This document shows, piece by piece, positions 17,550 through 25,552 of a stretch of 64,000 bases of DNA (its first letter is position 1; every line of letters starts with the position of its first letter). Both the position numbers and the translations under genes were made by a program. The notes beneath the pieces were generated by a model that did no database searches, was not told where the DNA came from, and saw only the letters and a list, made by a program, of their open reading frames with translations. The DNA is taken from positions 5,770,001 to 5,834,000 of the forward strand of contig NZ_CP017659.1 in the NCBI RefSeq assembly GCF_015326965.1, read 5' to 3'. Source of the stretch: Paenibacillus sp. JZ16. GTDB lineage: Bacteria; Bacillota; Bacilli; Paenibacillales; Paenibacillaceae.

Positions 17550-19502
17550 ATGAATAATAGGCAAAAAGAGATTTTTCGTAATTTATTAATGGAACCGAAC
17601 CGGCTGTGGCTCGTTCAGGATCTGGCGGATCAGACCGAGTGCTCGGAGAAGACGATCCGAAACGATCTGAAGGTGATTGAAGAATATATAGTTCAGCACT
17701 CCAGTGGGCATCTGGTGAAAAGGCCGGGACTTGGCGTTTATCTGGAGATCGGAGAAACGGATCAGGCTGATTTATTCCACCGCTTGTATTCCAACGAGCG
17801 TACCACCGAGGATGAATCCGACGAGGAAAGGGTGCTGCACCTGGCCTATCGGCTCTTGATGAACGCGAAGCCCGTAACCCTGCAGAACCTGGCTTCGCCG
17901 TTTTACGTGAACAAGGCAATTATCCGTCGGGATATGGAAAAGATTGGGGACTGGCTGCGCAGCTTTGATCTGAGCTTAATGACGAAACAGCGTGTAGGTT
18001 TCATGATTGAGGGCACGGAGAAGAACAAACGGATGGCGCTGGCGCGGTTGAACCAACTGATCAACCGTCCGGAGTTGACGGGACAGATGATGCGTAATCA
18101 GTATGAACCGCATGAGATTGCAACCGTATACAATGAGTTGAAGGCGTTGCAAAAGCAGCATCAGCTCCGCTTTACCGATGAAACCTTTGAAAGCCTGATG
18201 CTGCATATTCTGCTCATGGTCAAACGGACCAAGCTGGGACAGCCGATTTCGCTCTCCGAGCAGGACATGGCCTTTTTGGAGAACAAAGCGGAATTTGAAT
18301 GGGCGATAGACTTTTTGAGGCAGCTGCAAAAGCTGTTCGCTGTACCTTTTTCCAAGGAAGAAACTGCATATCTAACCCTGCACCTGCTTGGAGGGAAGTT
18401 CCGATACACGCAGGAGGACGGAGGCGCTGGGCGGAGCGATCTGGCAGACAGCCACCCTCTGCTGCCCCAATTGGTTGAACAACTGATTCGGCGGATGTCG
18501 GAGCTGAATATGATCCCTTTTTCCAAGGACCAGGTATTATTGAACGGGTTGAAAGTGCATTTGTACACGACCATGAACCGTCTCCATTACGGTCTGGCTG
18601 TGTCCAATCCAATGCTGGCTGAGATCAAAAAGATGTATCCCTATATGTTCGATCGGGTCATCATGGCACTGGAAGAGGTAGGGGGAGCGCTCCATCTGCA
18701 CTTTCCCGAAGAGGAAGCCGCATATTTGACGCTGCACTTTCAGGCGTCTGTGGAACGGCTTCACCAGAATGAAAGCCACCCTCAGAAGGTCATTATTGTG
18801 TGTCATATGGGCGTTGGGATGTCCCAATTGCTTCTCGCGAAGGTGGAACGGAGATTCCCGTCCGTGCATGTGGAGGCAACGATGTCGAGAGCGGAAGTGC
18901 AGGATTATCTGGCTGCTCATGAGGTGGATCTTGTCATTACGACCGTTGATCTGCCCGAGCTAAAATCACCACATATCCTTGTTTCACCTTTGCTCGAGGC
19001 CAGTGACGAGCGGAAGCTGGAGCAAGCGATCCGGCGGATCGATGAGCCGGACAGCAGGACGGCTGAGGAATCGGTCTTTTTGAAATATACAACTCCTTTT
19101 CTGGTCTTTCCTCGGCAGGAGGTAAAGCGTCCAGAACAGTTAATCGCCAAGTTTGCGCAAATGCTGGAGGACAAAGGGTATGTCGAGGCAGGGTATACGG
19201 AAAGTGTGCTGGATCGTGAGCATATGTCTGCTACGACGATTGGGGGTGGCATTGCCATCCCTCATGGCAGCGCGGAGCGGGTTAAACAGTCCTGCATCGT
19301 TGTTGTGACTTTGAAGCAGCCGATTCCCTGGGGAACCGAGAAGGTAGAGCTTGTGTTCTTGCTTGCGATTAAACATGATGAGCTGAAAGAGATGCGGCAG
19401 CTATTCAGAGAATTGTCGCTGATCAGTGAGCAGCCGGCTTTGGTCAGTGCGTTGACTAAGGAGACGGATGTGATGCGATTGCTGAGTACGTTGAAAGGGT
19501 AA
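17550..19502 (+). CDS. manR: PRD-containing mannose operon activator ManR
   Basis: A 650-residue DeoR/BglG-type activator of a PTS operon. Two N-terminal helix-turn-helix regions (about residues 1-80 and 100-150) precede two PTS-regulation domains, a GatB-like EIIB domain with Cys418 in IIVCHMGVGMSQ, and a FruA-type EIIA domain with His572 in GIAIPHGSAE. B. subtilis ManR has the same order, length and phosphorylation sites. PTS phosphorylation of PRD, EIIB and EIIA should tune activity to mannose flux and sugar supply. It lies directly upstream of manP, from which a palindromic operator and promoter separate it. A start at 17550 is supported by AGGAGA 6 bases upstream. Confidence 0.9.
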   Translation: MNNRQKEIFRNLLMEPNRLWLVQDLADQTECSEKTIRNDLKVIEEYIVQHSSGHLVKRPGLGVYLEIGETDQADLFHRLYSNERTTEDESDEERVLHLAYRLLMNAKPVTLQNLASPFYVNKAIIRRDMEKIGDWLRSFDLSLMTKQRVGFMIEGTEKNKRMALARLNQLINRPELTGQMMRNQYEPHEIATVYNELKALQKQHQLRFTDETFESLMLHILLMVKRTKLGQPISLSEQDMAFLENKAEFEWAIDFLRQLQKLFAVPFSKEETAYLTLHLLGGKFRYTQEDGGAGRSDLADSHPLLPQLVEQLIRRMSELNMIPFSKDQVLLNGLKVHLYTTMNRLHYGLAVSNPMLAEIKKMYPYMFDRVIMALEEVGGALHLHFPEEEAAYLTLHFQASVERLHQNESHPQKVIIVCHMGVGMSQLLLAKVERRFPSVHVEATMSRAEVQDYLAAHEVDLVITTVDLPELKSPHILVSPLLEASDERKLEQAIRRIDEPDSRTAEESVFLKYTTPFLVFPRQEVKRPEQLIAKFAQMLEDKGYVEAGYTESVLDREHMSATTIGGGIAIPHGSAERVKQSCIVVVTLKQPIPWGTEKVELVFLLAIKHDELKEMRQLFRELSLISEQPALVSALTKETDVMRLLSTLKG

Positions 19503-19550
19503 CATTCGTATTAGAAAGCGTGATTAGTATTAGAAACCGTGAAGATGAAG

Positions 19551-19575
19551 CAGGGCGGTATACGTCCTGTTTTTT
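19551..19575 (+). terminator. Terminator between manR and manP
   Basis: Stem CAGGGCG / CGTCCTG (one G-U) with a 5-base loop and TTTTTT, 49 bp after manR. It separates manR from manP, which then has its own promoter. Confidence 0.85.
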
Positions 19576-19661
19576 ACATTTTTCGGGGTACTTACAAAGT
19601 ATTTGGATACATCGCAGCATGGCTCCGCTATGTGGGGATATTTTATTGCGAAATAAACCTG

Positions 19662-19685
19662 TTTTTCCGGAAGTTCCGGTAAAAA
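19662..19685. promoter_or_regulatory. Palindromic operator upstream of manP (candidate ManR site)
   Basis: TTTTTCCGGAA (19662-19672) faces TTCCGGTAAAAA (19674-19685) as an almost perfect inverted repeat. It ends about 12 bp before the expected -35 position of the promoter at 19720-19725, the usual place for an activator. Assignment to ManR is inference from position. Confidence 0.6.
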
Positions 19686-19719
19686 GTTCATCCGATAACA
19701 GCGTTTTCAGCGTGTACAC

Positions 19720-19739
19720 TATAAATGTAAGCGGGAACA
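19720..19739 (+). promoter_or_regulatory. manP -10 region with overlapping cre-like site
   Basis: TATAAA at 19720-19725 is a plausible -10 with no good -35 17 bp upstream, as expected for an activated promoter. Directly after it TGTAAGCGGGAACA (19726-19739) matches 12 of 14 positions of the catabolite-responsive element consensus, so CcpA could block initiation in good carbon sources. Confidence 0.5.
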
Positions 19740-19763
19740 TGACAGCAAAGGAGAATGACGAGC

Positions 19764-21779
19764 ATGAAAATATTAGCGATTACTTCATGTCCTAACGGAA
19801 TTGCACATACGTATATGGCCGCTGAGAATCTGCAGAAGGCAGGCGCTAAGCTTGGCGTTGAGTTGAAGGTTGAGACCCAAGGTTCCATTGGCGTGGAGAA
19901 CCAATTCACGGAGCAGGATATCCGCGAAGCCGATGGCATTATTATCGCGGCGGATAAGACGGTGATAAAGGACCGGTTTGTGGGTAAAAAACTGCTTGTC
20001 GTTGGTGTGCAGGATGGTATCCGTCGTCCAGAAGAGCTGATCCAACGGATGATGAAAGGGGATGTGCCTGTCTATCAAGCACAGTCCAAGTCTGCTGCTG
20101 AAGATATGACAGGAGAGAACAAACCTAAACAAAATCCGGTCTACCGTCACTTGATGAACGGCGTATCCTATATGGTACCGTTTATCGTAATCGGTGGACT
20201 GCTCATTGCAATCGCACTGACGATGGGCGGCGTAAAGACGCCGGGTGGGCTGGTTATACCGGAAGGTTCGATCTGGAAAACGATTGAGAGTATCGGCGCG
20301 GCTGCGTTTACCTTCATGGTTCCGATCCTTGCAGGTTTTATCGCCATGAGTATTGCGGACAGGCCGGGTCTTGCACCAGGTATGGTCGGCGGGTTCATTG
20401 CTGCCAACGGCAGCTTTTATGGAAGTGAAGCGGGAGCTGGATTCATCGGGGGGATTATTGCCGGTTTCCTGGCGGGTTATGTTGCACTTGCTATTAAAAG
20501 GATCAAGGTTCCTCGCTCGCTGCAGCCGATTATGCCCATTATCGTTATCCCTGTACTGGCTTCACTAGTTGTAGGGTTAATCTTCGTCTTTGTGATTGGT
20601 GCTCCCGTTGCGGATCTGTTTGAAGCGTTAACCGTCTGGCTAGCAGGAATGCAAGGTACAAGTTCGATTCTGCTCGCGCTTATTCTGGGCGCGATGATTT
20701 CATTTGACATGGGGGGTCCCGTGAATAAGGTTGCGTTCCTGTTCGGTTCGGCCATGATCGGTGAAGGAAATTATGTGATTATGGGCCAAATTGCCGTTGC
20801 CATCTGTGTTCCTCCGATTGCCATGGGACTGGCAGCAATGATTAACAAAAAGAAGTTTACACCTGCGGAACGTGAAGCAGGCAAAGCAACATTTACGATG
20901 GGACTGTTCGGTATTACCGAAGGAGCGATTCCATTCGCGGCGCAAGATCCTCTACGCGTCATTCCGAGCATCATGGTCGGATCGATGACGGGTTCGGTGG
21001 TTGCCATGTTTGGCAGTGTCGGTGACAGCGTAGCCCATGGCGGCCCGATTGTAGCCGTGCTCGGTGCCGTTGATCATGTGTTGATGTTCTTCCTCGCTGT
21101 CATTGTCGGCGCAGCCGTATCGGTTATCATGGTGAGCCTGCTCAAGAAAGACGTTTCAGCTGTGACTCCGGCAGTTGTTGGAGAAGGAGCGATAGAGGAT
21201 CCTGCCGAAGCAGGTGGAGCGTCCGTAGTAAATGTGGATGCACCTTTGGCTGCGGACTCAGCCGAAGCGGTTCCAACCGTAATGAATAACGGTACAGCAA
21301 CGGAAGTTTCTGCTATCCGCGTTGAGAAATTGACGGATATTGTTACACCGGATCTCATTAACCTGAATCTGGTCGGAACGACACAGGATGCGGTGATCGA
21401 CGAAATGATCGGTGTATTGGAGCGGAACGGGGCGGTAAGAGCTGACGGAGATTTTAAACAGGCCATATTAGCCCGGGAACAAGAAAGCTCCACAGGCATC
21501 GGCATGAATATTGCGATTCCTCACGGTAAATCGGATGCTGTCTTGAAACCAAGCGTGGTCTTTGGTATCCAGCAGGATGGTGTAGACTGGAAGAGTCTTG
21601 ACGGCAGCGAAGCCAAACTGATCTTTATGATTGCCGTGCCGCGTAATAGCAAGCAGAATGCGCATTTAAAAGTGCTGCAAATGTTGTCCCGCAAGCTGAT
21701 GGACGATGATTTCAGAGAAGCGCTCTTGGCGGTGACAACGAAGGAAGAGGCCTATCAATTGCTCGATCAGGTGCATTAA
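19764..21779 (+). CDS. manP: PTS mannose-specific EIIBCA component ManP
   Basis: A 671-residue membrane transporter that phosphorylates mannose during uptake. Domain order is EIIB (residues 1-100, phosphocysteine in ITSCPNGIAHT), EIIC (about 120-465, around nine helices, GAMISFDMGGPVNKVAFLFG), an Ala/Val-rich linker, and EIIA (about 515-671, His587 in IAIPHGKS). This B-C-A order matches B. subtilis ManP rather than FruA. I choose the ATG at 19764, ten bases after AAAGGAG (19747-19753); the ATG at 19755 lies too close to it. Upstream are ManR, a palindromic operator and a cre-like site. No manA follows. Confidence 0.9.
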   Translation: MKILAITSCPNGIAHTYMAAENLQKAGAKLGVELKVETQGSIGVENQFTEQDIREADGIIIAADKTVIKDRFVGKKLLVVGVQDGIRRPEELIQRMMKGDVPVYQAQSKSAAEDMTGENKPKQNPVYRHLMNGVSYMVPFIVIGGLLIAIALTMGGVKTPGGLVIPEGSIWKTIESIGAAAFTFMVPILAGFIAMSIADRPGLAPGMVGGFIAANGSFYGSEAGAGFIGGIIAGFLAGYVALAIKRIKVPRSLQPIMPIIVIPVLASLVVGLIFVFVIGAPVADLFEALTVWLAGMQGTSSILLALILGAMISFDMGGPVNKVAFLFGSAMIGEGNYVIMGQIAVAICVPPIAMGLAAMINKKKFTPAEREAGKATFTMGLFGITEGAIPFAAQDPLRVIPSIMVGSMTGSVVAMFGSVGDSVAHGGPIVAVLGAVDHVLMFFLAVIVGAAVSVIMVSLLKKDVSAVTPAVVGEGAIEDPAEAGGASVVNVDAPLAADSAEAVPTVMNNGTATEVSAIRVEKLTDIVTPDLINLNLVGTTQDAVIDEMIGVLERNGAVRADGDFKQAILAREQESSTGIGMNIAIPHGKSDAVLKPSVVFGIQQDGVDWKSLDGSEAKLIFMIAVPRNSKQNAHLKVLQMLSRKLMDDDFREALLAVTTKEEAYQLLDQVH

Positions 21780-21930
21780 TTCAAGATGCTAAAGTGACTC
21801 CACCTAGCCATTGGTTGGTGGGCAAAAGTAGCCAAGGAGCTTGGCTTATCGCAGAAGGATAGTGGCTGATCTATTGGAGATAATCCTGCCGTTATCTCAT
21901 CATATTAGGGATTTATGAAGCGATTCCAAT

Positions 21931-21974
21931 GAAGCCAGCCCCGCACAGAAATGAGCGGGGCTGGCTTCAATTTT
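21931..21974 (+). terminator. Strong terminator after manP
   Basis: A perfect 14-bp GC-rich stem GAAGCCAGCCCCGC / GCGGGGCTGGCTTC with a 10-base loop and AATTTT tail. The rest of the 416-bp gap between manP and the symporter holds a weaker hairpin (GCCAAGGAGCTTGGC at about 21832) and no gene that I can support. Confidence 0.9.
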
Positions 21975-22195
21975 GCGCATGCTTGAACCGGAGTAGGCAT
22001 TTCTCCTTTCCATGTATTTGGCACTCATATCTGTATATCTGTCATCTGATCTATTATGGGTATGTTATGCTGTCATATTTTGCATAATGACAATGATATC
22101 CAGAATATGATAAAGTTTGTTCGTTCCGTGTCCAATGGATTTTGTCCGTTTAGAGTGGACAATAAACGAAAATAACATCTGTGGGTGATAACAGC

Positions 22196-23368
22196 ATGAA
22201 CATGAAAAAACTTGGCTTACTTCCGAAAATCCTTATAGCCATTTTGCTCGGCATTGCGCTCGGATCGTTCTCACCGGAATGGCTGGTTGCCGGATTAGCT
22301 ACCTTTAGCGGGTTATTTGGAAACTTTCTTGGGTTTGCCATACCTTTAATTATCATCGGATTCATTGCTCCCGGGATCGGGGAGCTGGGAAGAGGAGCCG
22401 GTCGCCTGCTGGGCGTAACCACGGGCCTTGCTTATCTCTCCACCATAATCGCGGGACTGCTGGCATTCTTGGCAGCGACGCTATTGTATCCGTATATGTT
22501 GGAGGTTGGCGGTCTGGTTAATTCCTACACCAATCCGGAAGAGGCGCTGCTGGAACCCTTTTTTAAAGTTGACATGCCGCCTGTATTCGGGGTGATGACT
22601 GCCCTGCTCCTTGCCTTTACACTGGGGCTGGGAGCGGCTGTAATCAAGGGGCAAGCCTTGCAGAAGGTCATGGTTGATTTCCGCGAGATTGTTGAGAAGC
22701 TGATTGCCTCGATCATCATTCCGCTGCTGCCATATCATATTCTCTGCGTGTTTGCTAACTTAACCTATGGCGGGCAAGTGACCATGATCCTGTCGGTATT
22801 CGCCAAAGTATTTATTATGATCATTGTCCTGCATGTGCTGTTCCTGATCATACAATACTTGGTTGCTGGTCAAGTCGCGCATAAGAATCCGTTTGCCATG
22901 CTGAAGAATATGCTGCCAGCTTATTTTACGGCGATAGGTACGCAGTCTTCTGCCGCTGCCATCCCGGTTACGCTGCGCCAAACCAAGCTGAACGGAGTCA
23001 GTGGGAAGGTCGCTGATTTTGTCATCCCGCTATGCGCAACTATTCATCTATCCGGCAGCACGATTACGCTGGTAAGCTGCTCGATGGCCGTCATGCTGCT
23101 GACAGGGATGCCGACATCCCTTGGCATGATGTTCCCTTTCATTCTGATGCTGGGCATTACGATGGTTGCTGCTCCCGGAGTTCCCGGAGGCGCCGTTATG
23201 GCGGCACTCGGCTTGTTGGAGTCCATGCTGGGCTTCGATACGACGCTAACGTCGCTCATGATCGCCCTCTATATTGCGCAAGACAGCTTCGGAACGGCTT
23301 GTAATGTAACCGGAGATGGAGCTATCGCCGTGATTACGGACCGCGTGAGCAAATCTGAGCCTGCGTGA
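22196..23368 (+). CDS. Dicarboxylate/amino-acid:cation symporter (DAACS family)
   Basis: A 390-residue secondary transporter of the glutamate/dicarboxylate symporter fold with about eight helices and two re-entrant loops. The first re-entrant Ser-rich tip TQSSAAAIPVT and the second region AAPGVPGGAVMAA are present, followed by DSFGTACNVTGDGA, which carries the cation- and substrate-binding Asp/Asn. The ATG at 22196 is preceded by GGTGAT, part of the extended anti-SD match; a GTG at 22181 would add five residues. The substrate (dicarboxylate, Ser/Thr or Asp/Glu) is not determined. It is monocistronic with a terminator at 23440. Confidence 0.88.
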   Translation: MNMKKLGLLPKILIAILLGIALGSFSPEWLVAGLATFSGLFGNFLGFAIPLIIIGFIAPGIGELGRGAGRLLGVTTGLAYLSTIIAGLLAFLAATLLYPYMLEVGGLVNSYTNPEEALLEPFFKVDMPPVFGVMTALLLAFTLGLGAAVIKGQALQKVMVDFREIVEKLIASIIIPLLPYHILCVFANLTYGGQVTMILSVFAKVFIMIIVLHVLFLIIQYLVAGQVAHKNPFAMLKNMLPAYFTAIGTQSSAAAIPVTLRQTKLNGVSGKVADFVIPLCATIHLSGSTITLVSCSMAVMLLTGMPTSLGMMFPFILMLGITMVAAPGVPGGAVMAALGLLESMLGFDTTLTSLMIALYIAQDSFGTACNVTGDGAIAVITDRVSKSEPA

Positions 23369-23439
23369 ATAACGTAAGCACGGATTACTACTTTACATCG
23401 CGAATGTATCAGAATCCAGCACCCTATATGAGTTCAGGA

Positions 23440-23489
23440 GAAGCCTGCCCATTCCTAAGAGATGGGCAGGCTTCTTATTGATTTTTTCT
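23440..23489 (+). terminator. Terminator of the DAACS symporter gene
   Basis: A perfect 13-bp stem GAAGCCTGCCCAT / ATGGGCAGGCTTC with a 9-base loop and a T-rich tail TTATTGATTTTTTCT. Confidence 0.92.
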
Positions 23490-23512
23490 GTACGATCGTA
23501 CTAAAATATAAT
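23490..23512 (+). promoter_or_regulatory. TetR-gene promoter with GTACGATCGTAC operator
   Basis: A perfect 12-bp palindrome GTACGATCGTAC (23490-23501) stands immediately before a perfect -10 TATAAT (23507-23512). A palindrome in the spacer of its own promoter fits autorepression by the TetR regulator that follows. Confidence 0.6.
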
Positions 23513-23513
23513 C

Positions 23514-24143
23514 ATGAATACTAAAAATAAAACGGATGACCAAAAGGGAATGTCGTTTATTGAGAAGGCTCGCCGTGCGCAGATCGTGGCATGCGCGATC
23601 GAAACCATTGCCGAGGTCGGTTATGCCCAAGCTTCGATAGGTCAAATCGCCAAGCGTGCCAACGTTAGCAAAGGGGTGATTTCCTATCATTTTGCGGGCA
23701 AGGATGAGCTCCTGGAGCAGGTGGTGACGGAGTATTATATCGCCTATGAGTCCTTTATGCAGCCGATTCTGCGTAGCGAAGCTTCTCCCAGAAACAGGCT
23801 CAAGAAGTATATTGAAGCGAATTTGGAGTTTATCGCGGAGCATCGGAAGATGGTTTTTGCCGTTGTGGAAATCGTGACGGGCATGTGGACAAAGGAGGGG
23901 AAACCTCGTTTTTCGGCGGATATGGATGAAGGTGTGTTTCAACCAATCGAGGCGATTCTGCATGCAGGGGCGAAAGAAGGAACCTTTCGAGAATTCACCC
24001 CGTTATCCTCCCGAGTCATGGCGCTCGCTATCCGGCATGCCATCGATGGATTCAGCCTGGAATTGATTAGAAACCCCGATCTTCACATAAAGGCATATGT
24101 GGAGGAGCTGATTACGATCTTTGATCACGCCACGCGCAAATAA
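23514..24143 (+). CDS. TetR/AcrR family transcriptional regulator
   Basis: A 209-residue one-component repressor. The DNA-binding helix-turn-helix is at about residues 20-66 (IVACAIETIAEVGYAQASIGQIAKRANVSKGVISYHF, split as usual), followed by a helical ligand domain. The ATG at 23514 is one base after a TATAAT -10 and has no ribosome site, so translation may instead begin at the ATG at 23550 (197 residues); the upstream bases could only be read if another promoter is used. The neighbour downstream is a small zinc-ribbon gene. The ligand and targets are unknown. Confidence 0.85.
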   Translation: MNTKNKTDDQKGMSFIEKARRAQIVACAIETIAEVGYAQASIGQIAKRANVSKGVISYHFAGKDELLEQVVTEYYIAYESFMQPILRSEASPRNRLKKYIEANLEFIAEHRKMVFAVVEIVTGMWTKEGKPRFSADMDEGVFQPIEAILHAGAKEGTFREFTPLSSRVMALAIRHAIDGFSLELIRNPDLHIKAYVEELITIFDHATRK

Positions 24144-24170
24144 GAACGCTCCCAAGGAGGTGAAAGCATA

Positions 24171-24338
24171 TTGATTTATTATGAGGTGGAATGCTTTTGC
24201 TGCAAGAAGACATTTCGGCTGTACGAAGGAAGCGTGGGATATAAAAATTTCAAGGAAAACCAGAAAGGGAAATATTCCTGCGAGTCATGCAATCACAGCG
24301 TACGGCTGGAGGCGATTTTTAATCTCCTTAGGAAATAA
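24171..24338 (+). CDS. Small zinc-ribbon-like protein, 55 aa, TTG start
   Basis: The frame reads MIYYEVECFCCKKTFRLYEG at its start and contains a second SCESC motif near residue 37. The pattern CFCC ... CESC gives four Cys suitable for one zinc. The TTG at 24171 is chosen because a very strong AAGGAGGTGA site lies at 24154-24163, ten bases upstream. It starts 27 bp after the TetR gene and is probably cotranscribed. I recognise no named family. Coding reality is supported by the ribosome site and Cys pattern, not by homology I can cite. Confidence 0.7.
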   Translation: MIYYEVECFCCKKTFRLYEGSVGYKNFKENQKGKYSCESCNHSVRLEAIFNLLRK

Positions 24339-24436
24339 GAAGGAAGAAAAACAATAAAAAGATTAAGCTCGTGAACTGTTTGAATGGGGGGAGTCAAACG
24401 ACGCCTACAGTTAGACGTACAGTGCGCAAGACTAGC

Positions 24437-24465
24437 GAGTGTCGGCTGAACCGACACTCTTTTTT
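24437..24465 (+). terminator. Terminator after the TetR/zinc-ribbon pair
   Basis: A perfect 9-bp stem GAGTGTCGG / CCGACACTC with a 5-base loop and TTTTTT. The interval 24339-24604 otherwise holds no gene I can support. Confidence 0.9.
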
Positions 24466-24604
24466 GCATACTTTTGCAGATCTATGCATCGCTAGGGAAT
24501 TTTCGACTGAGTCGTTACTCCACATAAAGAGTACCTGGAACCTTTTCTAAGTTATTTAAATTGAAGTGGAATGACTATCTAACAAATGACGAAGAGGTTG
24601 ACCT

Positions 24605-24707
24605 ATGTCTAAGATACTTGTACCTACTGATTGAGGTGCTGCAGGCAGTGTCGGATCAATTCGACAGGGCCTCTGATCAGCTGGAAGCGAAGACTTTAAA
24701 ACCATGA
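24605..24707 (+). pseudogene. Remnant of a WXG100-like gene
   Basis: The start ATG at 24605 reads MSKILVPTD and then stops. The next frame continues EVLQAVSDQFDRASDQLEAK from 24633 before a stop at 24705. Joined, the text looks like the first helix of ESAT-6/WXG100 proteins (typical start M-x-x-ILV-x-P..., then ...VSxQFxxASxQL). The WXG turn and second helix are missing. It lies 15 bp before an intact Imm7-like gene, so it is probably left over from a type VII secretion toxin locus. The assignment rests on a short match. Confidence 0.45.
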
Positions 24708-24721
24708 GAGGATGAAATGAA

Positions 24722-25126
24722 ATGTATGAGTATCACGGATGGGCAACCATTAGAGAAAGTTCCTCATTTGAAGATGATGAGGAAAAGTACTCGTTCATTG
24801 TTCAAGATATTCGAAAGTATTTCGATGAGATAGAGTGGCCCTCCGGAGTATTGGATTTAAGAGCAGTAAATGGTGATTATCAAGTTTGGATAGCAGGCCT
24901 TAATAATCACAAACCTGTGACAAAGCATAATCCAATTGAGGTTTTAAGGAAGATTGGGGAGCTGGCTCCAGGATCATATGGTGTTCTGTATATAAGAGAT
25001 AGTGACGATGCAGAACTTTTCAATGAATTCAAGGTCTACACTTTAATTCGCGGAGAAATCATGGAGCATAATGATCCTTTTCTATCCCCATTTATACCTA
25101 AAATAGAGGATGCTTACGAGGATTAA
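24722..25126 (+). CDS. Imm7-like immunity protein (orphan)
   Basis: A 134-residue acidic protein whose opening MYEYHGWATIRESS and later GLNNHK segment match my knowledge of the Imm7 family of polymorphic-toxin immunity proteins. These bind and neutralise a cognate C-terminal toxin domain in the cytoplasm. Base composition is more AT-rich than in flanking operons. A decayed WXG100-like fragment lies just upstream and a decayed toxin-like fragment just downstream, so this is probably a surviving immunity gene without an active toxin. Confidence 0.65.
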   Translation: MYEYHGWATIRESSSFEDDEEKYSFIVQDIRKYFDEIEWPSGVLDLRAVNGDYQVWIAGLNNHKPVTKHNPIEVLRKIGELAPGSYGVLYIRDSDDAELFNEFKVYTLIRGEIMEHNDPFLSPFIPKIEDAYED

Positions 25127-25231
25127 CACAATTAAGGAATAGCTTACAGATGACACGCTTTATGTATGTTTTGAGGGAAAGTGATGTTGAAAGTATCCTG
25201 ATTGGTGTTATACGAAGCAGATATAGTCTAA

Positions 25232-25361
25232 AATAAAGAAGTTGAAATTGTTGATCATACTGGAAAGCCAATTGGTGAATTAGATGAGATCGACTTGGAT
25301 AATAGTATTTTCTATGAAGACAAAGCAGCTAAGGGATTGGGTAAAGGGGTGTACGATGCGC
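25232..25361 (+). pseudogene. Fragment resembling a polymorphic-toxin C-terminal domain
   Basis: Between an upstream stop and the hairpin at 25362 the frame reads KEVEIVDHTGKPIGELDEID, then LDNSIFYEDKAAKGLGKG. The GELDEIDLDN...FYEDKAAKGL pattern resembles the start of nuclease-type toxin domains at the ends of large secreted toxins. No start codon or ribosome site precedes it and the text is cut off by the terminator. An AT-rich stretch at 25138-25190 (LTDDTLYVCFEGK then stop) may be a further scrap. Confidence 0.4.
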
Positions 25362-25394
25362 AAACACATTCACATTCGAATGTGTTTTTATTTT
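25362..25394 (+). terminator. Hairpin terminator ending the toxin-remnant region
   Basis: Stem AAACACATTC / GAATGTGTTT with a 6-base loop and TTATTTTCT tail. From here to 25552 there is AT-rich sequence with no gene; it must contain the promoter of the phosphoesterase gene. Confidence 0.75.
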
Positions 25395-25552
25395 CTGTAA
25401 ATATGGTTGCAACTCTAGTTAATTTACATTTTTTTGTGCAATATTTACTCTAGGAGAATATTACCCTAATATTTCCGGTTTACTATAAAATAGGAACTTA
25501 TATTGTTTTGCGGACCATATTCTGAAAATGACGATAACTAGGAGGAATCATA

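Noticed and set aside
22160..22195. GTG start at 22181 for the DAACS symporter
   Set aside because: The ATG at 22196 has the better-spaced GGTGAT element; the extra five residues carry no family text.
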